Positions 57,080 to 64,000 of a DNA stretch of 64,000 nucleotides are shown here, piece by piece. The DNA is from Methyloprofundus sedimenti (GTDB lineage Bacteria; Pseudomonadota; Gammaproteobacteria; Methylococcales; Methylomonadaceae), in assembly GCF_002072955.1 (NCBI RefSeq), contig NZ_LPUF01000002.1, forward strand, positions 1 to 64,000, read 5' to 3'. The translations under genes and the position numbers were made by a program. A model generated the notes under the pieces. The model did no database searches. It was not told the DNA's origin and saw nothing but the letters and a program-made list of their open reading frames with translations. Position 1 is the stretch's first letter. Every line of letters begins with the position of its first letter.

Positions 57080-58510
57080 TCATTGCCAGTCCTTGAAACA
57101 TAACTCATTACTAAACTGTTTTTTTAATTTTATAAGTGCACCATTTTGTATCTGACGCACACGCTCCCTAGTTAAGCCTAATTGGTCGGCAATATCCTGC
57201 AAGGTCATTTCCGGCGTATCTTCTAAACCAAAGCGACGATTGATAATATCTGCTTCTCTAGCCGTTAATATTTCAATTGCGCCACGTATAGAGTTTTGCA
57301 AATCGGCAGTCAGCAAACTACTCAGTGGCTGAGGATAGTGGTGCTGCTCTAGCGTACCCATTAATTCAGGCATTCCCTCAATGTCATCAATACTATGATT
57401 TAAAGAAGTGATTGGCTGATAATTATTAACAATCGCTAAAACTTCTACTTCAGGAATCTCACACAGCTCAGCTAGCTTATAAATACTCGGCCATTGACTG
57501 GTTTCACTTAAGACATTGCGCATCGTTTTTAGTACCAGTGGTGCTTTTGCCGCTAAGCTATAAGGCAAACGTACTATCTTTTCCTGTCTTACGATAGACC
57601 GGGAAATGGATTGTTTAATCCAATAACTCGCATATGTGGAAAATCTAATATCGCGTTGTGCATCATACCGATCGACGGCTTTAATTAAGCCGATATTGCC
57701 ATCTTGCATTAAATCGTTAAAAGCAATGGCCTGATGTTTATACTGTTTAGCCAGATAAAGGACTAAGTTGAGATTAGAATTAATCATCATCTGCCTTGCC
57801 GCAAGCATCTCTTGAAGCAAAGACTTCATACAACATAACCAACTTTGTATTTCACTACTGACTAAAGACTGATCAACTCTATCAACAACAGATAAAAGCA
57901 CCTGCTGTAAAAAATTAGGTAAAAAATGTATCTCAGATAAGTGCTGCTGGCATTGCGCAATGATTAAAGCTGAGCCTTCGCCATCCTGAGTACAGAGTAG
58001 TTCATCAAAACAACTAATTAGCTTGCATTCAATTTGTTTAGCAGTATCCTGTACAAAACTATCATCTTGTACAGCCTGTCCAGTATCGCTTTTATTTTGG
58101 TTAAGTAATTCAGAGATTTCAATACCTTGATTTTGAGAAAAGAAAAATTCCTCGGCGATTGCCTGCAAACTCAGTTTTGAATAAATCAATTGTTTACTCA
58201 GCCTGGCGCGTGCTTGCTCCATTTGCTGAGCATACTGAGTTAATTGATCAGAACTCAGTATGCTAAAGTTAATGATTTCACTGCTCTCAATCATCACGGC
58301 TGGTGATTTAAATCCACTGTCTGATATAGCTATACTGGAGTCATCTTTATTGACAGAAAAACTCGCCAAGTTTTTTTTGCGCGAGCCAATAACCGTTTTA
58401 CTCACTGGCTTTGAAATCATTGCAGATGAGCTCCCCGGGATAAAGCAATCTCGCTCAGAAGTAACGTAATTGACAGGATCAGGACGTTGATAATTATTAT
58501 TTTGAATCAT
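57080..58510 (-). CDS. Sigma-70 family RNA polymerase sigma factor, RpoD/RpoH-like group
   Basis: 476 residues from the ATG at 58510 (AAGG ten bases upstream); a TTG extends the frame by 31 codons. The first 200 residues are not conserved sigma sequence. Region 2 is NLNLVLYLAKQYKHQ, FNDLMQDGNIGLIKAVDRYD and FSTYASYWIKQSISRSIVRQ; region 3 follows; region 4 has the helix-turn-helix MTLQDIADQLGLTRERVRQIQ. It is an alternative (non-ECF) factor. Divergent from the B12-binding MerR gene with a shared operator, so it is probably regulated by it and may transcribe the neighbouring envelope genes. Confidence 0.92.
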   Translation of the reverse strand: MIQNNNYQRPDPVNYVTSERDCFIPGSSSAMISKPVSKTVIGSRKKNLASFSVNKDDSSIAISDSGFKSPAVMIESSEIINFSILSSDQLTQYAQQMEQARARLSKQLIYSKLSLQAIAEEFFFSQNQGIEISELLNQNKSDTGQAVQDDSFVQDTAKQIECKLISCFDELLCTQDGEGSALIIAQCQQHLSEIHFLPNFLQQVLLSVVDRVDQSLVSSEIQSWLCCMKSLLQEMLAARQMMINSNLNLVLYLAKQYKHQAIAFNDLMQDGNIGLIKAVDRYDAQRDIRFSTYASYWIKQSISRSIVRQEKIVRLPYSLAAKAPLVLKTMRNVLSETSQWPSIYKLAELCEIPEVEVLAIVNNYQPITSLNHSIDDIEGMPELMGTLEQHHYPQPLSSLLTADLQNSIRGAIEILTAREADIINRRFGLEDTPEMTLQDIADQLGLTRERVRQIQNGALIKLKKQFSNELCFKDWQ

Positions 58511-58584
58511 CGTTGTTTGCCTTTTTAGAATTTCTGGATAGAGACACACAAAATTAGCTCTGAAAAAATAATCTGTTGGCAATA

Positions 58585-58624
58585 AATTTACTACTTTGTA
58601 CAATATTTGTCAAAGTAATACCAT
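58585..58624. promoter_or_regulatory. Overlapping divergent promoters with a palindromic operator
   Basis: For the sigma gene (minus) TTGACA (58613-58608), 17 bp, TAAATT (58590-58585). For the MerR gene (plus) TTGTAC (58596-58601), 17 bp, TACCAT (58619-58624). A 24-bp near-palindrome, 58593-58616, with perfect 6-bp outer arms ACTTTG/CAAAGT covers both -35 regions. The layout suits a repressor that blocks both genes in the dark. Seen by eye; binding is inference. Confidence 0.65.
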
Positions 58625-58641
58625 AAACAAAACATAAACTA

Positions 58642-59541
58642 ATGTACACAATCAAAACTGTAGCTACAATGACGGGCATTAACACGGAAACATTAAGAGC
58701 TTGGGAAAGACGTTATGCTGCAGTCATACCCGAACGAGATGGACAGGGAAGAAGACGTTACTCGCAAGAAGATGTAGAGCGTTTAATATTACTTGCAAAT
58801 GCCACTCGCCAAGGCTTTACCATTGGCAAGATTAGCGGACAAAGTAAAGTTCAGTTGCAAGCTCTTTTGGCAAAAAATGAAGTCTTGCCAGCTAACAATA
58901 ACGAAGCACTATTTGCTGGCATTATGGCCGCCTTAACTGAATATCAAATGGGACGCTGCGAGGAATTATTAAAGCGTGCTTTAATTGCCATGGAGCCTCT
59001 CAACTATGTGTGTGATGTATTATTACCCTCATTACAAAGGGTTGGGCAATTGTGGCATGATGGCAAACTAAGTATTGCTCAAGAACACATGTTTACGGCC
59101 TGTGTAAAGCGTATTATTCTAAGCATGATCAATAACATGCAATTATCGTTTTCAGATAACACGCCACGTATCATATTTGCCACTTTGAGTGGTGAAAATC
59201 ACGAGTTCGGTATTTTATTAAGCTCCCTGTTAGCAGTCAGTCAGCGTTGTAACTGTTTTTATATTGGCACTGACCTGCCCTGGCAGGAACTATTAATAGC
59301 GAGTGAAAAAATTCAACCGGCAATTATTACCTTGAGCATAGTCAATTATCCGCCCTGGACTAATGTTATCGGGGATTTAACCAGTTTGGCTAATGAATTA
59401 CCGCGGAATATTCAATTGTGGATTGGAGGGTCAGGTGCAGACTTTCTATTTGAACAGCAACAATTACCTGAGCGGTATATATACACATCATCATTAAATG
59501 ATTTCAACGCCCGAATTAACCGGGTAATTCGCGTTCCTTAG
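58642..59541 (+). CDS. MerR-type regulator with B12-binding domains (LitR/CarH-like)
   Basis: 299 residues. N-terminal MerR helix-turn-helix (MYTIKTVATMTGINTETLRAWERRY, residues 1-70), then a B12-binding helical bundle (90-165) with W138 and E148-H149 spaced as in CarH (W-x9-E), and a Rossmann B12 domain with GENHEFG, where His187 is the likely cobalt ligand. In known members adenosylcobalamin binds in the dark, the tetramer represses, and light breaks the Co-C bond and releases DNA. It would repress the divergent sigma gene and itself. A Thivi_2564-type gene is convergent downstream. Confidence 0.9.
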   Translation: MYTIKTVATMTGINTETLRAWERRYAAVIPERDGQGRRRYSQEDVERLILLANATRQGFTIGKISGQSKVQLQALLAKNEVLPANNNEALFAGIMAALTEYQMGRCEELLKRALIAMEPLNYVCDVLLPSLQRVGQLWHDGKLSIAQEHMFTACVKRIILSMINNMQLSFSDNTPRIIFATLSGENHEFGILLSSLLAVSQRCNCFYIGTDLPWQELLIASEKIQPAIITLSIVNYPPWTNVIGDLTSLANELPRNIQLWIGGSGADFLFEQQQLPERYIYTSSLNDFNARINRVIRVP

Positions 59542-59553
59542 TTACACGCAGGA

Positions 59554-59919
59554 CTAAGGATTACCGATGCGAAAAACCGGAATTCCGCTTAAAACCCCGA
59601 ATACACTTAACAGCCACAGAACCACTGCGATGATCACCAGGATATTTAATACCTGCTTGATGCGTGCATCCATTGGTATGTAGCTGTTGACCAGCCACAT
59701 CAGCAAACCGACGACGATTAGGGAAATCACCACCGAAACCAGTGGACCCGGGAACATGCCCAGGACGCCGAATGCGCGCAGTAGCCATAGCACCACAGCA
59801 ATGATTACGACGTTGTTCAGGATATTCTTGATGCGGGCTTCCATCGGTATATAGTTGTTGACCAACCACAGCAGCATGCCGACTACGATGAGAACGACCA
59901 CTAACGAAATTAAATTCAT
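59554..59919 (-). CDS. Membrane protein with duplicated Thivi_2564-type domain
   Basis: 121 residues from the ATG at 59919 (TAGGAG seven bases upstream). It contains the same ~55-residue unit twice (2-57 and 58-113): a hydrophobic segment VVVLIVVGMLLWLVN, a polar turn YIPMEARIK or YIPMDARIK, and a second hydrophobic segment VVIIAVVLWLL. Thus about four membrane helices. The DNA is visibly GC-richer than the flanks. Relatives normally carry one unit; function unknown. Confidence 0.8.
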   Translation of the reverse strand: MNLISLVVVLIVVGMLLWLVNNYIPMEARIKNILNNVVIIAVVLWLLRAFGVLGMFPGPLVSVVISLIVVGLLMWLVNSYIPMDARIKQVLNILVIIAVVLWLLSVFGVLSGIPVFRIGNP

Positions 59920-60046
59920 TGCACTTCTCCTAAAATTAAAAATATGATTGAAATATAAAACCATAACTAACCATATCACCTACTACATCTCTCATGCTCA
60001 AGATTGCAGCAGTGCACAACACAATTGGGCACATTGCTATGTTTGC

Positions 60047-60505
60047 TTAACTTCGTTTATCTGTTAAGTATACGAAAAGACCTAATGCTGATAACAGCAA
60101 AGCCGTACTGATAATGATTGCTACGGGATAATATAAATTACCGGCCAAATCCAATTGACTGTATTTAATGACCATAATCAACCCCTCTAGAGATAAAGCA
60201 ACGCAAACAGTTCCAATAAACCTGGGGAGCGTTTCCCGCAAGCTAGCGACTGCATCCTTCTTATCGTCTTCGATAGGGCCTGAATATTCTTTATTTATAA
60301 TCAAGGCTAACTCAAAGACAGCTAACGCAATAATGCCAGTATTTATACTACTTAAAAAAACCTCAGTGATATTTGATTTATTGAGTATACCTTCCACAAT
60401 GTGTAAAAGTAACGACAAGACAATAACTACAGCCAATCCAAAAAAGATCAGTGTGAGTACTTTTGCAAAAACTTTTCTTATTAATGAAGCACTTGAATTA
60501 TTCAT
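60047..60505 (-). CDS. Hypothetical inner-membrane protein
   Basis: 152 residues with about four membrane segments (12-35, 50-70, 92-112, 122-145) and a polar loop IINKEYSGPIEDDKKDAV. Not recognised. It lies upstream of the Thivi_2564-type gene on the same strand, 127 bp apart. Confidence 0.6.
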   Translation of the reverse strand: MNNSSASLIRKVFAKVLTLIFFGLAVVIVLSLLLHIVEGILNKSNITEVFLSSINTGIIALAVFELALIINKEYSGPIEDDKKDAVASLRETLPRFIGTVCVALSLEGLIMVIKYSQLDLAGNLYYPVAIIISTALLLSALGLFVYLTDKRS

Positions 60506-60540
60506 TATATCCTCTAAAAAAACGTAAAATATTTGTATGA

Positions 60541-60975
60541 CTTAATGTTCATAACGCCCCAAATAACCGGACGCGATAAGTTGCGCTTCACAGGATTCCA
60601 ATGAATATAAATTTACGTGATTGTTAAAATCAGTCTGACCAACAATCAAATGCGCCCAAAATCGACGTTACCATAATTTACGTTCCCGTCGTTTATCACG
60701 ACTTTTTGAAACACGCCCGCCTTTATCAATGGCACGTGAAAAATGCCCTGTAAGCAGGTTCTCCAGCGTGTAGGAAAATCAGCATCAGCAGAGGGTAACG
60801 TTCAAATACAATGAAAATTATCCGGCATGATAATCACTGCATTAATACGAAAAGGTCATCTGTCTTTAACCTAGCTAAAAGAGGCTCTAAGCGAGTCAAT
60901 CTCCATTTAATAAACAAATAATTACTCTGACGTTCGGCAAGGTTTACAACGCGAACGATGCGCTTCTTATCGTCA
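60541..60975 (-). pseudogene. Decayed REP-associated (Y1/HUH) transposase, copy 1
   Basis: On the minus strand, with frame changes and stops: IMPDNFHCI, TLPSADADFSTRW (conserved PDHxHxIW-TLPxGDxDFxxRW block), KLW-RRFWAHLI (xxWQRRFWEHxI) and YIHWNPVKRNL (YIHxNPVKHGL). These motifs identify the rayt family. The catalytic Tyr region is lost and no frame is open. It is a direct repeat partner of 62050-62640. Confidence 0.82.
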
Positions 60976-61004
60976 GCACATCCTATGTAGCCCATCTTAT
61001 CGCG

Positions 61005-61922
61005 TTACGAATCCATATCACAAAGTTGACTAATATTATCCTTAATTCTGAGTGCATTTGATTGTAGATCGTACCGTTCTATAGCGTTTAATGTCGGATG
61101 TAAGTGACGTATTATACCTTTGCGGCCAACCACTACCGGAATACTAAAACAATTATCCATAACTCCCTGCCATTCATCAAAATAGGTACATAGCGGCATA
61201 GTGCGATGTTCATCATATGCAACAGTTCTAATCACTTCACAAGCGGCATTAGCAATAGCAAAGTTTGTATAGCCTTTATGGTGATAGACGGTAAACCCTG
61301 CCTCTTTAACTTTATTAAATAGCTCGCGGTGCAATAAATTGTCATTAATAGATTCACTGCCAACAACTGCTTGGCTGAAAACAGGAAACTGATTAGAGCC
61401 ATGCTCGCCTAATACATACGCCCGTAGATCATCAGGGTGTATTTTTTCACTTTCCGAAAGCATAACTCTAAATCTGGCTGAGTCGATTAAAGTCCCCAAC
61501 CCTATAACTTTTGAGGTAGGAAATCCTGATAATTTAGTTGTCAAGTAAGTCAAAGCATCAACAGGGTTAGATACCACTAACAGCACTGCATCGGGATTGT
61601 TGCTTGCTATACCAGGAATAATTTCTTTAAATAAAGCCACATTAGCTGCACCCAGTGCCATACGCGAACTCAACTTTTTTGAAGTAGGTACAGAAGCGCT
61701 AATCACCACAATATCGGAGTCTTCAACATCAACAATAGCGCCAGATGTTATTTGCATAGAATGCTGGCAAAATGCCAAACTATGCTGTAAATCCATAGCA
61801 TCTCCCTCTGCCTTTTCGATATTACGATTGGCAAGCATCAACTGATCACACAGCCCCTTCATGACGATATTGAAAGCGATCGTTGCCCCTACTTTGCCCA
61901 TTCCGATGATGGCTAATTTCAT
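61005..61922 (-). CDS. Malate/lactate dehydrogenase family 2-hydroxyacid dehydrogenase
   Basis: 305 residues. IIGMGKVGATIAFNIV (NAD fold), SNPVDALTYL, Asp147 and Arg150 in LIDSARFR, and catalytic His174 in LGEHGSNQFPVFS are all in place. The residue that sets substrate (Gln in lactate, Arg in malate enzymes, six before the loop Arg) is Ser81 in VPTSKKLSSR, so neither substrate is indicated. It may act on another 2-hydroxy/2-oxo acid. It is flanked by two decayed transposase copies in the same orientation. Confidence 0.85.
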   Translation of the reverse strand: MKLAIIGMGKVGATIAFNIVMKGLCDQLMLANRNIEKAEGDAMDLQHSLAFCQHSMQITSGAIVDVEDSDIVVISASVPTSKKLSSRMALGAANVALFKEIIPGIASNNPDAVLLVVSNPVDALTYLTTKLSGFPTSKVIGLGTLIDSARFRVMLSESEKIHPDDLRAYVLGEHGSNQFPVFSQAVVGSESINDNLLHRELFNKVKEAGFTVYHHKGYTNFAIANAACEVIRTVAYDEHRTMPLCTYFDEWQGVMDNCFSIPVVVGRKGIIRHLHPTLNAIERYDLQSNALRIKDNISQLCDMDS

Positions 61923-62049
61923 AGTTACCTCACTAATAAAGTTAGCTTAAAGTTTACGCTTAACGCTTCTTCACTGCTAGATTTTCGGCTTTAAGAGGCT
62001 TGGCAATTATATCAATTTGAGATGTAACTGGTATTTTCCTTGGTTTTTC

Positions 62050-62640
62050 TTATCGAACGTGAACGAGACAAGTTGCGCTACACAGGATGAACTGAGGAAC
62101 GAAGTGCGTCTTTCGAGTTATTCGTCACACCACCCGCATTAAATTCCCCTGAATAGCCCCAGGTATTTGAATAAATACCCCATTCAACAAACTTATGAAA
62201 ATTTGAATAACGCCAATCGAAAACTTGCCGTACCCGACTGCGCTCCAATGGATTCTAATAAATATAATTTACATAATTGTTAAAATCAGCTTGATCAACA
62301 ATCAAATACATCCAAAATCGGCTTTGCCATAGTCCACGTTCGCGTCGTTTATTTCATCTTTTTGAAACACGCTCGCCTTTATCAATAGCACACGAGAAAT
62401 GTCCTTTAAGCAGGTTCCAGCGTATAGAAAAATCGCATCATAAGGGTAAGGTTCAAATACAATGCAAATGATCCCGCATTATAACCACCGCATTAATACG
62501 AAAAGGTCTTCTGTCTTTAACATAGCTAAAAGAGTCTAAACGAGTCAATTTTTTCAAACAACAAATGATTATGCTGACATTCGGCAAGGTTTACAACGAA
62601 ATGATGCGCTTCGTTCGAGTTTATCGTTTTTTATAGTTAA
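62050..62640 (-). pseudogene. Decayed REP-associated (Y1/HUH) transposase, copy 2
   Basis: About 70-80 percent similar by eye to copy 1 over TACGAAAAGGTC, TGTCTTTAAC, GTCAATTTTTTC, and TTCGGCAAGGTTTAC in the same order. More eroded, with an insertion of about 130 bp near its 3' end (62100-62230). Not coding. Confidence 0.72.
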
Positions 62641-62970
62641 GAGACAGGCATTCGATATTACCCATAATAAGTTATTCACCCGATCTATATATCTTACACG
62701 CTGCCATCGACTATCCGTCAATAAAAATGCCTAAGCCCAAAACGCTAGAAAATATAATCTGTATTTATATCCAGATAAACGAATATAAATCATATTAGCT
62801 ACATATTTAAATAGCCGCTCTTAGCCATTTTAAGCCTGATAATTAATCATTTTCTATCAGCAAAAATTAATTATTGATGTAAGGTTGACGCGTTAATGAC
62901 GACTTATCTTTGCTTTCCACAGGAAGACGAGGATTTATAACCCGATTAATCATCACACAGAGAGTAAAAA
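62641..62970. other. Upstream region of the pst genes
   Basis: About 330 bp, strongly AT-rich. It should contain the pstS promoter. I looked for a Pho box (repeated CTGTCAT-like 7-mers) and did not find a convincing one. No gene. Confidence 0.45.
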
Positions 62971-63813
62971 GTGAAAAAAACAGGCATATTCACAGCAATA
63001 ATGGTCATCATCGGCGTAGCCTGGCTTTTCTTGCCTCTATCAGAGAATGATACATCTCCTAAAACCGATCTCGAAAAACTGGTCTTAACCGGCTCCAGCA
63101 CCGTTGCTCCTCTAGCGGCTGAAATTGGTAAACGCTTTGAATCCTTACATCCTGATGTACGGATTGATGTGCAAACCGGAGGTTCATCGCGCGGTGTTAA
63201 TGATGCGCGTTCCGGGCTTGCCAATATTGGTATGGCATCACGCGCACTCAAGGAGAATGAAACAGATTTGCTGAACTTTACCCTGGCTTTAGACGGTATC
63301 AGTCTGATTATTCATCAGACTAATCCAGTCAGATCGCTGAGTAAACAACAAATTATCGACATTTACACCGGTAAAATTGCTAACTGGCAGGAAGTCGGTG
63401 GTAACGATGCGCCGATTACCGTAGTCAACAAAGCTGAAGGTCGTTCGACGCTGGAATTGTTTTTGCATTATTTTGCTTTAAATAACACGCAAGTGAAACC
63501 GCATGTGGTGATTGGCGATAATCAACAAGGTATTAAAAGCGTTGCCGGAAATCCTGATGCGATTGGCTACGTCTCGGTCGGTTCAGCGGAATATGAAGCA
63601 ATGCATAATGTCCCGATTAAACTGCTGCCGCTTGATGGTATCGTCGCTTCCGTTGAAAATGTGCGTAACCGTCGCTTTCCTTTATCGAGACCTTTAAACC
63701 TCATTACACGCGCAGTACCTACGGGCATAGCAAAAGAGTTTATTGAATTTGCCAGCTCGGCACAAGTAAACGATCTTATCGAGGCACAATACTTTGTTCC
63801 TGTCGCGCACTGA
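62971..63813 (+). CDS. pstS: Phosphate ABC transporter substrate-binding protein (PstS-like)
   Basis: 280 residues, GTG start, preceded by CAGAGAG. An uncleaved-looking hydrophobic segment (5-23, IFTAIMVIIGVAWLFLPL) without a lipobox, then TGSSTVAPLAAEIGKRFE, TGGSSRGVNDARSG, QIIDIYTGKIANWQEVGG and EGRSTLELF are typical of the SphX/PstS group. It captures phosphate for the PstCAB importer. The pstC frame overlaps its last 20 bp. Confidence 0.93.
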   Translation: MKKTGIFTAIMVIIGVAWLFLPLSENDTSPKTDLEKLVLTGSSTVAPLAAEIGKRFESLHPDVRIDVQTGGSSRGVNDARSGLANIGMASRALKENETDLLNFTLALDGISLIIHQTNPVRSLSKQQIIDIYTGKIANWQEVGGNDAPITVVNKAEGRSTLELFLHYFALNNTQVKPHVVIGDNQQGIKSVAGNPDAIGYVSVGSAEYEAMHNVPIKLLPLDGIVASVENVRNRRFPLSRPLNLITRAVPTGIAKEFIEFASSAQVNDLIEAQYFVPVAH

Positions 63814-64000
63814 TCAACAGCTTGCCTTGATACTACGGCTTTGTGCCCTGATTTCGGCGGCCATCGTTCTGTTGATTGTCGTCTTTTTGCTGCATGAATC
63901 CTGGCCGGTTTTAAGGCATGTCTCAATAACAAGATTTATCAGCGATACATCGTGGCATCCAGCACAGGACTTATATAATATAACGCCTATGCTTTCAGCA
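63794..64000 (+). CDS. pstC: Phosphate ABC transporter permease PstC (partial)
   Basis: The frame overlaps the end of pstS and is open to the right edge, 69 codons. It begins FLSRTDQQLALILRLCALIS with a long hydrophobic helix (residues about 13-36), then FISDTSWHPAQDLYNITPML, the PstC-type periplasmic segment that precedes the permease core. The start is uncertain (TTG 63794 or CTG 63800). Position after pstS supports pstC. Confidence 0.85.
   Translation, partial: MFLSRTDQQLALILRLCALISAAIVLLIVVFLLHESWPVLRHVSITRFISDTSWHPAQDLYNITPMLSA

Noticed and set aside
59561-59869. 102-residue overlapping minus-strand frame
   Set aside because: Alternative frame of the duplicated membrane-domain gene; only the other frame gives the repeated hydrophobic units and has a ribosome site.
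62641-62970. Pho box upstream of pstS
   Set aside because: No pair of CTGTCAT-like repeats at the expected spacing.

Overview
The window looks like a chromosomal segment of a moderately AT-rich gammaproteobacterium. Housekeeping blocks such as lptD-surA back to back with amgK-murU, leuC-leuD with a LeuA-type synthase, alaC-hom-thrC, and a full glycogen locus fit a Methylococcales-type bacterium. No methane-oxidation gene lies in the window, so that placement is inference. No rRNA, tRNA or CRISPR array was seen.

Layout. 1-1.4 kb: 5' half of a group II intron with its reverse transcriptase (minus strand, runs off the left edge). 1.7-15.9 kb: core genes (tex, rimO, rnd, a stand-alone DbpA-type RNA-binding protein, surA, lptD, amgK, murU) and an ABC permease/ATPase pair without a binding protein. 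15.9-23.2 kb: an accessory island holding a small secreted repeat protein, an intact IS1595-family element with 8-bp target duplication, arrays of an AAAAGGGGTCAG motif, a 190-bp copy of the intron 5' end, an integron-cassette-like ORF, an HNH nuclease, a cytochrome P450 lying between 317-bp direct repeats, a YkgJ protein, a MITE-like element and a membrane-bound hydrolase. 23.5-47.1 kb: core metabolism (leucine, threonine and cysteine synthesis, PrxQ, PIN-PhoH, ssb, ruvB, and malQ/GH57/glgC/glgB/glgA) with dispersed palindromic repeats and a decayed UDP-glucose dehydrogenase gene. 48-60.5 kb: a sensory and envelope-stress region. 60.5-64 kb: a malate/lactate-type dehydrogenase between two decayed REP-type transposases, then the start of a pst phosphate-uptake operon.

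The most interesting region is 48.9-60.5 kb. It carries a BLUF blue-light domain fused to a PsiE-type membrane domain, a MerR regulator with B12-binding domains (LitR/CarH type), and a divergent sigma-70-family factor whose promoter is overlapped by a 24-bp near-palindrome. Between them lie lipocalin, SRPBCC, DUF1499, haem-c and small membrane proteins plus a second-type FtsH. Two members are decayed (a DUF523/YbgA gene and hflK/hflC). I read this as a light-responsive envelope-maintenance module that combines a flavin and a cobalamin photoreceptor. That reading is inference from domain content and gene order.

Many start codons were moved inward from the longest open frame where a ribosome-binding site, signal peptide or family alignment favoured it; the reasons are given per gene.
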